A stretch of 64,000 nucleotides of DNA from Euryarchaeota archaeon UBA251. Lineage in GTDB: Archaea; Thermoplasmatota; Poseidoniia; Poseidoniales; Thalassarchaeaceae. Where the stretch lies: assembly GCA_002497905.1 (NCBI GenBank), contig DAFJ01000073.1:4238-68237 (forward strand), in the 5' to 3' direction. This document shows, piece after piece, positions 37,756 through 46,194 of this stretch. The position numbers and the translations under genes were made by a program. A model generated the notes under the pieces. The model ran no database searches. It saw nothing but the letters and a program-made list of their open reading frames with translations, and was not told the origin of the DNA. Position 1 is the stretch's first letter, and each line of letters begins with the position of its first letter.

Positions 37756-38586
37756 ATGCGTACGGATGTCATTGGTCGTGTGTCATTTGCGAATTGTGAT
37801 CCGTTGTTCCATGGTCTTGACCCTAAATGGAAGGTTCTACCTGCACCTCCTTCGTGGTTGACTGGGCATCTCCTGCGTGGTGAATGCCTAATTGCACCAA
37901 TCCCAATGGCTGACTTAGCGAGAAATGCTGACACTCTCTGTGCGATTGATTCAATTGGAATTGCCTCCGATGGAGGGGTTGGGTCTGTACTCCTGTTTGG
38001 TGATTGTCCCGTTGAGGAAATGAGGGATATTGCAGTACCTACGGATTCCTCTACTTCGAGGACATTGCTACCATGGCTTCTATCTGAGCGCGGATTCCGG
38101 CCACGACTCATAGAGATGGGTCCGAATCTAGAATCTATGCTGGAACGATGCGATGGGGCTCTATTGATTGGTGATCGTGCAATCCATCACGCTCACCTTC
38201 AGCCAGACCTCGTTCGAATGGATCTTGGAGATGAATGGTTAGACATCACTGAGATGCCAATGGTATTCGGTGTATTCTGTGCCCGCCAAGATGCGGATAA
38301 TACAGCGGTTAGTGATGCTATTTCAGATCTTGAGAGCGCCCTATCTAGATTTGAGAATGAGCCTTTGTTTAGACAGGAGGTAATCGCAAGATCAGCAAAA
38401 GTCACACGATTTAGTGTAGGTCGAATGGAGACCTATTTTGGATCCGAGGTAAGGAATCGATTGACACCTAAAGATCGTGCTAGTATGCAACGATTTGCGA
38501 CAGATGTCTGCGGCCTTGAGGGTGAAGTTCCCTGGTGGGGCGATAATCAGTCAGAACCAGTTAGTCGCCGCAATGCTGCATCGTAA
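37756..38586 (+). CDS. mqnA: chorismate dehydratase MqnA
   Basis: 276 residues. IGRVSFANCDPLFHGL matches the family start (xGxVxyLNxxPL). LLRGECLIAPIPMADLARNADTL and the Thr/Ser-rich SSTSRTLLPWLL follow the solute-binding-like fold of MqnA. It dehydrates chorismate to 3-(carboxyvinyloxy)benzoate, the substrate of MqnE. The ATG at 37756 is right after the mqnE stop; a longer frame would only overlap mqnE. Its 3' end overlaps the end of the convergent EF-hand protein gene (38547) by 40 nt. Confidence 0.9.
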   Translation: MRTDVIGRVSFANCDPLFHGLDPKWKVLPAPPSWLTGHLLRGECLIAPIPMADLARNADTLCAIDSIGIASDGGVGSVLLFGDCPVEEMRDIAVPTDSSTSRTLLPWLLSERGFRPRLIEMGPNLESMLERCDGALLIGDRAIHHAHLQPDLVRMDLGDEWLDITEMPMVFGVFCARQDADNTAVSDAISDLESALSRFENEPLFRQEVIARSAKVTRFSVGRMETYFGSEVRNRLTPKDRASMQRFATDVCGLEGEVPWWGDNQSEPVSRRNAAS

Positions 38587-41111
38587 TCTTCGTCATCATC
38601 TGTGTTATCGAATTCGGAGCTATCCGGATTAACATCACTAGCTTCGAGAATCTCTTCCATTGTTACATCTCTAGTGACTCGTTTTGTCACCTTTCGCTTG
38701 GATGATCGACTTACGCGTCGTCGTCGAGTAGGTTCAGATGTCTCTGGTTCAGAGTATTCGTCTACTTCTTGTCTCTGATTAGGTGGTGCACGAGGAGCTT
38801 TCTTCTGAATAGGTTCCTCGTTTGTTTTCTGTCGTTGATCAGGTGGTCGACGAGGTGCAGCCTTCGAGGTCACTTCTTCTTCGTTCCAGATTTCTAGTTC
38901 TTCATCGAAATCCTCGTCGTCTTGCATTGTTTGTACGCTACCAATTGCCATTTCAAACTCTTCGAAATCAATGACTCCATTTCCATCTTCGTCCAAACTT
39001 TCCACTAGTGCTTCCAGTTGTGCCACTGGTAACGCAGCAATCTTGAGCGAGCGAAGTCCTGCGACTAGTTCATCTGATTCGAGTGTCCCGTTACCGTCTT
39101 CGTCAAAGCGATTAAACAGGTCCCGGACACTCATTTCATTATCTATCATCCATGACTCAAGTTTCTCCATTACTTGATCATAGACAAAGAGTGCACCACA
39201 ATCAGAGCAGAGTAAAGCACCGGGAGAGTTCATCGATCCACATACCTCACAAATCTCCTCAAGTTCATACTCATAGGTCATGCGTCGCTTCAAAATTAGG
39301 AATATACTCGCGCCAACGGCGATTATGAGGGGGATAATTAGCAATGGTTGTAGAAGTGTGTCGAGAAAACTTCCTACAAGTGTGGGTTCTGGTTCTTCGG
39401 GAGGAATCACTTTGAGATCTAATACATCGCTCATGGTCCAAACGGTGGAGCTGTTCCTCAGTTCTCCCTCTACCATGATGTGGACAACTGCTGGTCTACT
39501 ATCGATGCTCTGCAGGATACTACCATCTCTTGATTCGAGACCTTGGAGTATCCGTACATCATAGGGTTCCACCATGCGTGTCGGGTCAATCTTCAACGTT
39601 GTAGTCCAAGTCATCCTCACATGACTCAACCAACCTACGCCGTTTTGAAGAGTTGAAGTTCCACTCAATCCCTCGCTGATTTCACAACTCGTCTCTGCTC
39701 CCCAAGGGACGCTACCATTGATCCTCACAATGTCAATCCACTCTTGTGCGATGGAATCTAAATCCGTCGGACCACACAGTTGTCGTGCCATCATTCCAGC
39801 TTCTGAGAAGGAAGTTGTTGCATCGTCAGTAAGGGCGACTGCAGATATGGTGCGAATGTCTCTTGAAAATTCCAACGGCAAGGTAATTGTCTCCTTGACA
39901 GTTAGTGTGCCATTCGGAGAAAGGTCAAGTTCAATCTGCCGTATGTTATCTAAGTCGGCATTGACGCTACAATCTGAACCCTCTGCGCAGGTGTTGTCGA
40001 ATGAGTCCGGAATCATGTCACCGTCATCATCATTGTCCAATGAGTCCGGAATACCATCTCCGTCTGTGTCGACTCCATCAGCGGTAACTCCTGTTTCGTG
40101 AGGTATAGAATGGTGTATCGGGATGATTCCTGTATTGGTTGCGAAGGCAATTTCAGAAGAATCTGCAGATAGTGAAAATACATGTGTCTGCATACCGAGC
40201 TGCATTCTCCAATTGAGTTGTTGATTGATTGTGTTCCAGGATTCCAACCATTGTTGTTCACCAACCGTTCCGGTTAAGGCGATAATCTCGTCATCGAGAA
40301 AGATTTCCTCAAATTGAATGACAGATGATTCCGTTTGAATGATTGATAGGAATGAGTAGGGATCTGTAGCCTGTCGTTGAACGATTGCATCATTGAGTGA
40401 CCATATTACTTCAGCACCATTGTGGTTGAATGCGCAGTCAGATATGGGTGCATCCACTGACCATGAATGAAGGATAGATAGGTCATCGAGATTGAGGAGA
40501 GTTGCGAAATGGTCACTGTCATCCGTTAATCCAACGATTACGCGCGAAGTTGTGTTATCTACTGCAGTGCATCCGACTTCCCCTCCAAGATCCACAGATG
40601 CCTCTAACTGGAGCCCGCTTTCGTTGATGTTGTATACTACTAGGTTATCATCTGCTGTCGAGAAGATTACCTGCGTTGAATTAACAGCTTGGACGCGAAT
40701 TCCATCTACCGGTTCTTCTGTGTGGATTCGCTTGTCTGTGTGGTCTGCAACTTTCAGGGCAGTCACTGACGGGAGACCTGACATCGGTTGAACTTGGGCT
40801 ACAATCAACTTGGATGAATCAGTTGTCCAAGTGATATCGATAATCTCATGCCCACTAAATTCACCCATGGCGGTGGAGAAGAGGAGCTCTCCATCTGTTC
40901 TCCAGACGTTCACGTAGACCATGTCTGCCGAGGCAAACATTGAGCCATCAGGTGAGTACGCAACATCGATGATATCGGTGGCTGGCCTGCCATCGAGTCG
41001 ATTCATGTGTAGGCTATCATCGAGCACATGCACTGGCTCAGGTATGTCGGCTACGACGACAGGCAGGAGCAATAGCATGACAAGACATCCGCTGAGAACG
41101 CGAGCCCGCAT
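38547..41111 (-). CDS. receptor-like membrane protein: beta-propeller, TSP3 repeats, zinc ribbon, EF-hands
   Basis: 854 residues. A signal peptide (1-22) is followed by WD-like propeller blades (about 45-330, e.g. AYSPDGSMFASAD), Ca-binding thrombospondin-3-type repeats (about 348-374, VDTDGDGIPDSLDNDDDGD), a beta-rich outer domain, one membrane helix (about 590-608) and KRR. Inside follow a zinc ribbon (CEVCG..CSDCG, 621-638), a linker helix, and two canonical EF-hands (DEDGNGTLESDE at 670; DEDGNGVIDFEE at 707). The basic/acidic tail is disordered. The zinc-ribbon/EF block is closely similar to that of the 60.7-kb protein. Ca2+ sensing is an inference. It lies 38 nt after the DOHH-like gene. 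Confidence 0.85.
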   Translation of the reverse strand: MRARVLSGCLVMLLLLPVVVADIPEPVHVLDDSLHMNRLDGRPATDIIDVAYSPDGSMFASADMVYVNVWRTDGELLFSTAMGEFSGHEIIDITWTTDSSKLIVAQVQPMSGLPSVTALKVADHTDKRIHTEEPVDGIRVQAVNSTQVIFSTADDNLVVYNINESGLQLEASVDLGGEVGCTAVDNTTSRVIVGLTDDSDHFATLLNLDDLSILHSWSVDAPISDCAFNHNGAEVIWSLNDAIVQRQATDPYSFLSIIQTESSVIQFEEIFLDDEIIALTGTVGEQQWLESWNTINQQLNWRMQLGMQTHVFSLSADSSEIAFATNTGIIPIHHSIPHETGVTADGVDTDGDGIPDSLDNDDDGDMIPDSFDNTCAEGSDCSVNADLDNIRQIELDLSPNGTLTVKETITLPLEFSRDIRTISAVALTDDATTSFSEAGMMARQLCGPTDLDSIAQEWIDIVRINGSVPWGAETSCEISEGLSGTSTLQNGVGWLSHVRMTWTTTLKIDPTRMVEPYDVRILQGLESRDGSILQSIDSRPAVVHIMVEGELRNSSTVWTMSDVLDLKVIPPEEPEPTLVGSFLDTLLQPLLIIPLIIAVGASIFLILKRRMTYEYELEEICEVCGSMNSPGALLCSDCGALFVYDQVMEKLESWMIDNEMSVRDLFNRFDEDGNGTLESDELVAGLRSLKIAALPVAQLEALVESLDEDGNGVIDFEEFEMAIGSVQTMQDDEDFDEELEIWNEEEVTSKAAPRRPPDQRQKTNEEPIQKKAPRAPPNQRQEVDEYSEPETSEPTRRRRVSRSSKRKVTKRVTRDVTMEEILEASDVNPDSSEFDNTDDDEDYDAALRRLTGSD

Positions 41112-41149
41112 GCGAATAGCAAGGATACGCCTGTTATATCCGTATGGTC

Positions 41150-41626
41150 TCAATCAGCATAATTGAGACGTTTTGATGAGACATACTCTAGTAAATCGAG
41201 GGCAACTTCGCAGGATTCTGCTACTACAACAGCATCGTCATCCACGAATTCCTCTAGGGTTGCGAGAGCTGTTCTATCTCCGATTGCCCCTAAGGCTTCA
41301 GCTGCTTCATGGCGCACCATGACATCTTCCTCTCCATCGGCCAACCGATCGATTAGATGTGGGACTGCTGCAGAATCCTGCATCTGCCCCATGACATACG
41401 CAATCTCGTGTTTGAGTAGCGCAGAATCAGATTCGAATGCTGCGGCTAACGCATCTACAGCATCTTTCCCACCAATATTTCGAAGCGAGAATAGGGCACG
41501 CATTCGTAGAAACATTCTAGCAGATTCATCGCAGAGCGTGGATTTCAGCGAATATATGTCATTCTCATCACTGGGTGGTGCAGGGTCGACAGAATCAAAC
41601 TCTGAACGTTCAGGTCGTTGGTCCAC
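41150..41626 (-). CDS. half-length deoxyhypusine hydroxylase-like HEAT protein
   Basis: 158 residues of HEAT-type helices with two His-Glu motifs, LKHEIAYVMGQMQD (H73-E74) and MVRHEAAEALGAIGD (H106-E107), 33 residues apart as in deoxyhypusine hydroxylase (DOHH). From memory of human DOHH, the whole protein aligns to its C-terminal half, including SVDPAPP near the start, SALxKHE, VVxESCEVALD and a terminal YAD. DOHH hydroxylates deoxyhypusine in eIF5A with a diiron site built from four His-Glu pairs. Here only two pairs exist, so a dimer would be needed. The GTG start has AGGAGGA-type Shine-Dalgarno at 41633-41638. It follows mqnD by 2 nt. A PBS-lyase-type HEAT protein of other function is the alternative. 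Confidence 0.8.
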   Translation of the reverse strand: MDQRPERSEFDSVDPAPPSDENDIYSLKSTLCDESARMFLRMRALFSLRNIGGKDAVDALAAAFESDSALLKHEIAYVMGQMQDSAAVPHLIDRLADGEEDVMVRHEAAEALGAIGDRTALATLEEFVDDDAVVVAESCEVALDLLEYVSSKRLNYAD

Positions 41627-41628
41627 GC

Positions 41629-42495
41629 CTATTCCTCCGCTCCAATGAACTCAAGCGCATCCACGTCAAGATCAGCCCGGATCATCCCAATTTGTTGGCC
41701 TTCCTTGAGAAAACGTCGTACTGCTTCTCTACCTTCAGGGCCATAGTCGATGGTTCGTTCGTTAACATACATCTGAACAAACTCTTCATTTGTCTCTTCG
41801 TCAATTCCTCGTCCCCATTCGATTGCGAATGCAAGGCCTTCTTCAGGGTCAGCAATCGCATGTGCTATTGAAAGTCGGACATGTTCCGTGATGATATCGC
41901 ATGCATCATTTCCGAGATCGCGTCGGACGACATTTCCACCAAGGGGAAGCGGCAGTCCTCCAGTCATTTCAGCCCACATCTCGCCAAGGTCAGCGACGAG
42001 ATGGAGGCCTTCATCCTTCCAAGTTAATTGCCCCTCGTGGATGATAAGTCCTGCGTCAACATTGCCTGCCTTGACCTCATCCATGATTTTGTCGAATGGG
42101 ACGACAACAGTATCCAAATCACCTACCATGATTCTAAGCGCGAGATGGGCTGATGTCTTTATCCCCGGTATCGCGATTTTTCCATCAAGTATCTGATCGA
42201 TGGTTTTCTCACCTAGTGTGACGATTCTCGGGCCATATCCCTCGCCCATCGAAGCCCCGCAGTTCATTAGAGCATAATCTTCGAGTACGTCGGGTAATGC
42301 ATGGATTGAAACAGCTGATACTTCGAATTCGCTGTTCAATGCCTTTTGATTAAGTGTCTCAATGTCGAGAAGTTCATGTTTGTACAGGTATGGAGTGGTA
42401 TCGAAACGACCGGTAGTCATGGCATGAAACATGAATGCGTCGTCTGGATCCGGAGAGTGGCCGATGCGAATAGTATGGGATTCCCCTGAAGTCAT
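41629..42495 (-). CDS. mqnD: 1,4-dihydroxy-6-naphthoate synthase MqnD
   Basis: 288 residues. The start segment IRIGHSPDPDDAFMF matches the MqnD signature (xGhSPdPDDafMf). Further matches are SAVSIHALPDVLEDYALM, GEGYGPRIVT, IHEGQLTW and LPLPLGGNVVRRD. It converts cyclic dehypoxanthine futalosine to 1,4-dihydroxy-6-naphthoate, so the window carries three of the futalosine-pathway genes. The ATG at 42495 is preferred; the upstream frame overlaps the next gene's promoter. It is followed without spacer by the DOHH-like gene. Confidence 0.93.
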   Translation of the reverse strand: MTSGESHTIRIGHSPDPDDAFMFHAMTTGRFDTTPYLYKHELLDIETLNQKALNSEFEVSAVSIHALPDVLEDYALMNCGASMGEGYGPRIVTLGEKTIDQILDGKIAIPGIKTSAHLALRIMVGDLDTVVVPFDKIMDEVKAGNVDAGLIIHEGQLTWKDEGLHLVADLGEMWAEMTGGLPLPLGGNVVRRDLGNDACDIITEHVRLSIAHAIADPEEGLAFAIEWGRGIDEETNEEFVQMYVNERTIDYGPEGREAVRRFLKEGQQIGMIRADLDVDALEFIGAEE

Positions 42496-42592
42496 GTGAC
42501 AGGACCGGCAGGTTCGGTGTAAAAACGAATGTGTGACACTTGGGGTTCCTTTGGCCGCTGTCTTGAAATGCCTCGCTCGATTGTGGCATACC

Positions 42593-42787
42593 ATGGTCGA
42601 CGCAGAGAAACTCAGCATCGCTCGAGGTCAACTTGGACCTAAATGCGCATCGTGTGGATCACCTCTAATTTTCGCTGAGGCTTTGGTCATTGATTCTGAG
42701 TACCATTGCTTTTCTTGCTACGAGAAGGTCACTGGGGCATCTAGCGCTTCTGAGCCGAAGGAAGTATCTGGTCTCCGGATGGATTGA
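42593..42787 (+). CDS. small zinc-ribbon protein
   Basis: 64 residues with one zinc ribbon, CASCGSPLIF..YHCFSCYEK, and a short charged tail. It precedes priS by 26 nt on the same strand and may be the first gene of that operon. The ATG at 42593 is chosen; an upstream in-frame ATG at 42533 would add 20 unlikely residues. Function unknown; nucleic-acid or protein binding would fit. Confidence 0.6.
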   Translation: MVDAEKLSIARGQLGPKCASCGSPLIFAEALVIDSEYHCFSCYEKVTGASSASEPKEVSGLRMD

Positions 42788-42813
42788 TTTAGCGTCGTGC
42801 CCTGTCTGCGTAT

Positions 42814-44019
42814 GTGAGTACAGCGAGACATCAGTTCCGTTTCTCGGAGTTCTATCGTAGCCTCGCTCCCTCAGATCTCTATCTCCCTCCCCGTCTTCGA
42901 AGTCGGGAATGGATGTTCATGGGTTGGGACGAACGTCCTCCTCGTCGTCATTTGGGATATTCTAGTGCTGAAGATTTGCATCAAGTACTGACGCGTTCAA
43001 GCCCTCCTCACTCATGCTTTCACAGTACGGCATACTATGACCGTCCGTCTGAGTGGAAGATGGCAGACAAGGGTTGGCGAGGTGCGGACCTAATTTTCGA
43101 TTTGGATGGAGATCATCTTCCAGGGGTCGATGCTCTCAATTTCCCTGCGATGCTCACTACTATTCAGGAGCAGGCCTATCGACTTTGGAATGACTTCTTA
43201 GAGCCAGATTTTGGATTCAAGGAAGAGCACGCAACTTTCAGTTTCTCAGGGCATCGTGGTTTCCATATCCACTACCGTCACCCTAGCATACTGCATCTGG
43301 ATTCGAAGGCACGTCAGGAAATTGTTTCACATATATCTGGTGCCAATCTGAATATTGAGATGGCCCTCGCAGGTCCACGAGTCGGCTGGGGGAGGCGTGT
43401 TGCCCGTGGCGTTGATTCCGTCCTTGATAGGTTGCAACTTTACCATGAGTCCTCTGACGCGGAACGTAATCGAATTTATCGGGAACTCCGCTCCACTGCC
43501 GTCTTAGGTTCAGCAAATATGTCAAGGAGGCCTACAATGAGTGAGAAAGCTATGGAAATGTTGGCAGCAATGTCTGTCGATGCTGACCGTCGAAGACGAT
43601 TGAAGAATTCTCTCAATAATATGGGTAAGCAGTTTGGGAAGAATGGTGAATTGTTCACTTCCTTAATTCTCGGTGATCAGAGTGTGGTTCTCGATCAGGC
43701 TGCAGAGAATGATGACAATGTCACTGTCGATATACGGCGTGTGATTCGTTGGGTTGGGAGCCTCCATGGTAAGGCAGGACTTAGAGTGACTGAGTTTCCT
43801 CTATCTCGCCTTGACCCTGATGGTTCAGATGCGTTTGATTCACTCACGGAGGCAGTACCGTTTTCGATACAGACAATGGAGAAAGTCCGCATTCTACATG
43901 ATGATGTTACTGCGAGAATTGCCGATGAGGTCGTCGAAGGAAATCGAGGTGATGAAATCGAGGTGACAGAAGCAATGAGCATATTCCTCGGTTTGAAACG
44001 GTGGTGCGAACCTCTCTGA
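42814..44019 (+). CDS. priS: DNA primase small (catalytic) subunit PriS
   Basis: 401 residues. The AEP-primase active site shows Asp96 and Asp98 in DLIFDLDGDHL and the SGHRGFHIHY motif (146-155; family SGxRGxHxW/Y). GWDERPPRRHLGYSS matches the archaeal-eukaryal primase N-terminus. With PriL it makes RNA/DNA primers for replication. It has a GTG start with no strong Shine-Dalgarno. It is followed by a proline-rich coiled-coil protein, where some archaea carry a GINS subunit. Confidence 0.93.
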   Translation: MSTARHQFRFSEFYRSLAPSDLYLPPRLRSREWMFMGWDERPPRRHLGYSSAEDLHQVLTRSSPPHSCFHSTAYYDRPSEWKMADKGWRGADLIFDLDGDHLPGVDALNFPAMLTTIQEQAYRLWNDFLEPDFGFKEEHATFSFSGHRGFHIHYRHPSILHLDSKARQEIVSHISGANLNIEMALAGPRVGWGRRVARGVDSVLDRLQLYHESSDAERNRIYRELRSTAVLGSANMSRRPTMSEKAMEMLAAMSVDADRRRRLKNSLNNMGKQFGKNGELFTSLILGDQSVVLDQAAENDDNVTVDIRRVIRWVGSLHGKAGLRVTEFPLSRLDPDGSDAFDSLTEAVPFSIQTMEKVRILHDDVTARIADEVVEGNRGDEIEVTEAMSIFLGLKRWCEPL

Positions 44020-44096
44020 GGTTCCATTGATTCGGCGTCCTCCATCGGGGAATGTTAAAACCGTAATCGTGCTGAATCCAATACAGGGTGGCCGGG

Positions 44097-45320
44097 ATGA
44101 CATCGGATGAAGAGAATCCACCTTTGCCACCAGGGGCTATGCCTCCTCCTCCACCTCCAGGTGGTATGATGCCCCCTCCACCTCCTGTAGGTATGCCTCC
44201 TCCGCCTGCTGAAATGCCGCCCCCGCCTCTGCCTGCAGAAGCTCCGTTGCCCCCTCCTGATGCCCCCCCTGCACCCCCTGCTGAGATGCCACCACCGCCT
44301 CCTGCAGTAGCTCCCGCTCCCCCTGCTGAGATGCCGCCACCACCTCCTGCAGTAGCTCCCGCTCCCCCTGCTGAGATGCCACCACCACCTCCTGCAGTAG
44401 TTCCCGCTCCCCCTGCCCCTCTCCCAACTCCTACACTGACTCCTGATCCAGTGGCACCGGAACCTCAGCCCACACTGTCATCCAATGATCGGATTGATCT
44501 TCGTAGTCTTCGTGAGGGCTCTGATGACACGGTGCAGAATCATGACCAGATGTACGGGCATATCGATCGTATCGCTTCGGGGCAAGTCGGTACTTTGCTC
44601 GATCGCTTCTCAAATCGTTTTGGTTCTGATCTCGACCGTGAGATCATTGTGTTGCGTAAGAAGGAGCAGCAGGCAATGCGCGAGGTTAATCCTACTGTTG
44701 AACTAATCAGTGGTGGGCAATCAGAAGTGGCAGATATTGAGGATCAGATGGATGATGCCGAAGATCTCAAGGCTGCGATTGAGGACGCAATCCGTCCACT
44801 TAAGAAGCGTTTTGATAGGGCTAAGAAGGAACGGGATACATCCTTAATTCGTAAGATTCAACCACGCTTGAAGGCACTTGTTGAGGAGCGTAAGATAGTC
44901 ATTGAGGTCATTGATGGAGAGCGAGATTTCGTTGATATCACTTCTCTAATCGATGAATATCTCGGTGAAATACCTCCTGAGGATGAAGATGAAGATGAGC
45001 ATGTCATGGAGGATGTTTCAGAAGAGCCTGCCTCCGCAGGTGAGGATGATAGTGGAGATGAGGACTTCCGTGCCTTCACTGATTTGGCCAATGAACTCCT
45101 AGGTCTAATGCCAGAGGACTTCCAGAAGGAGTTCATATCCGGACCAGATATCGAATTCTTCTCTACCGTGTTCAATGATCCTGCTGCCACTAGTGAGGAC
45201 GATCGCCGTGGCTTTGTAGAGATGATAAATCGCGAACTAGGATCCGCTCCTGACGCGGTTACGGACCGTCTTGTCCAAGACATTGAATTGGCGAAGCGGA
45301 TTAAGATAAGATATGGGTGA
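44097..45320 (+). CDS. proline-rich, coiled-coil and acidic protein downstream of primase
   Basis: 407 residues of unknown family. The first 120 are almost wholly Pro/Ala/Met/Glu, including three 15-residue tandem repeats. Then come a helical segment with likely coiled coil (about 140-285), an acidic linker (PPEDEDEDEHVMED..), and a C-terminal helical domain containing LMPEDFQKEFISGPDIEFF. I compared it with GINS subunits, which are often near priS, and found no convincing motif. A scaffold linking proteins through its proline tail is possible (inference). Confidence 0.7.
   Translation: MTSDEENPPLPPGAMPPPPPPGGMMPPPPPVGMPPPPAEMPPPPLPAEAPLPPPDAPPAPPAEMPPPPPAVAPAPPAEMPPPPPAVAPAPPAEMPPPPPAVVPAPPAPLPTPTLTPDPVAPEPQPTLSSNDRIDLRSLREGSDDTVQNHDQMYGHIDRIASGQVGTLLDRFSNRFGSDLDREIIVLRKKEQQAMREVNPTVELISGGQSEVADIEDQMDDAEDLKAAIEDAIRPLKKRFDRAKKERDTSLIRKIQPRLKALVEERKIVIEVIDGERDFVDITSLIDEYLGEIPPEDEDEDEHVMEDVSEEPASAGEDDSGDEDFRAFTDLANELLGLMPEDFQKEFISGPDIEFFSTVFNDPAATSEDDRRGFVEMINRELGSAPDAVTDRLVQDIELAKRIKIRYG
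44283..44417 (+). repeat. three tandem 45-bp repeats in the proline-rich tail
   Basis: Three adjacent 45-bp units, starting at 44283, 44328 and 44373, each encode EMPPPPPAVAPAPPA (third copy VVPAPPA). The copies differ at only a few third-codon or single positions, indicating recent duplication or slippage. Confidence 0.9.
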
Positions 45321-45325
45321 ATGAT

Positions 45326-46180
45326 ATGGGACTCCTAGACCGATTGGATGATGATGCGAGCGATGCCGATGAGGATGCTTCGATTGAGACCGCCCCTGCC
45401 AAGGATGTCAAGAAGGCCGAGGCCAAGAAGACGAGCCGTCGAGGACGACGTGCTAAGGCAAAGGAAGAGAGTCCTGTAGATGATATTGAAGAAGATGAGG
45501 AGGCGCCACGCCGTCGAGGAAGGGGCCGCCGAGAGCGTAAACCTCGAGAGAAGAAGGAACGAGTCGTCCGAAAGATTGGCGAAGATCGAGAAGTTGCTGG
45601 AATAGCTGCGTTCTCCTTTCGCCGGATAGTTGACTTCATTGTCAACTACGGCTGGGCGATTCCAATCTTAGGACTCAGCCTTCTTGGAACTAATTCTGAT
45701 TTTACATGGTTCATCATCGGTGGTTTGGCTCTAATGTTGTTGAACAATATTTTCCTGCCTTATCAGTTCGGTAGGACGTTGGGGAATTTCACAACACGTA
45801 CGATGTTTGTTCGGCACACTGGAAAGCCTCCAATGTTCATGTTCTTCTTGATGAAGACATTCTACTTCCCGTTCTTGCTTCTCGGTTTGTTTGGGGTTCA
45901 GCTTGCTTTAGAATATAGCAAGGATACGAACATTATTGCCTTGGTAATCTGCATTCTCTCGCTACTCATCTTCCTTGCAGATACTATCATTTCCCGGGTT
46001 CGTAAGGATGACCGAATGGGCCTCTGGGAAACTGCATTCCTCGGTGTCTGGCTAACTAAGCATATCAGCACAGGTGAATCTAGCGGCTGGCTCAAACGCT
46101 TGGAGTCGTCGGGTGACTTCTTTGAGCAGCGTGGATGGGGCGTCGATGGTGAAGGCGATGACGAAGCTGATGAATCCTGA
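45326..46180 (+). CDS. membrane protein with charged N-terminus (possibly RDD-like)
   Basis: 284 residues. The first 90 are charged and disordered (Asp/Glu, then Arg/Lys-rich RRGRGRRERKPREKK). About four membrane helices follow from residue 105 (FSFRRIVDFIVNYGWAIPIL). The phrase RTLGNFTTRTMFVRHTGKPP resembles the T.GK segment of RDD-family proteins, but the match is weak. A GTG at 45317 overlapping the previous stop is an alternative start. It is part of the priS strand run. Confidence 0.65.
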   Translation: MGLLDRLDDDASDADEDASIETAPAKDVKKAEAKKTSRRGRRAKAKEESPVDDIEEDEEAPRRRGRGRRERKPREKKERVVRKIGEDREVAGIAAFSFRRIVDFIVNYGWAIPILGLSLLGTNSDFTWFIIGGLALMLLNNIFLPYQFGRTLGNFTTRTMFVRHTGKPPMFMFFLMKTFYFPFLLLGLFGVQLALEYSKDTNIIALVICILSLLIFLADTIISRVRKDDRMGLWETAFLGVWLTKHISTGESSGWLKRLESSGDFFEQRGWGVDGEGDDEADES

Positions 46181-46194
46181 AGGATTTTCGTCTC

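Noticed and set aside
41163..41648. 161-codon plus-strand frame across the DOHH-like gene
   Set aside because: Ser/Ala-rich shadow of a helical protein with strong motifs on the other strand.
42533..42592. N-terminal extension of the small zinc-ribbon protein
   Set aside because: The extra residues do not look coding; the ATG at 42593 directly precedes the conserved part.
41627..42618. A missing N-terminal half of the DOHH-like protein upstream
   Set aside because: The upstream sequence encodes MqnD throughout; no further His-Glu HEAT motifs are present in any frame there.
44283..44417. CRISPR-like array
   Set aside because: The units are directly adjacent 45-bp coding repeats without spacers.
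44137..44427. Gln/Glu-rich frame antisense to the proline repeats
   Set aside because: It mirrors the repeated CCT/CCA codons and has no independent start signal.
44097..45320. Identification of the protein after priS as a GINS subunit
   Set aside because: Position fits, but I see none of the GINS A/B-domain landmarks and the proline tail is foreign to that family.
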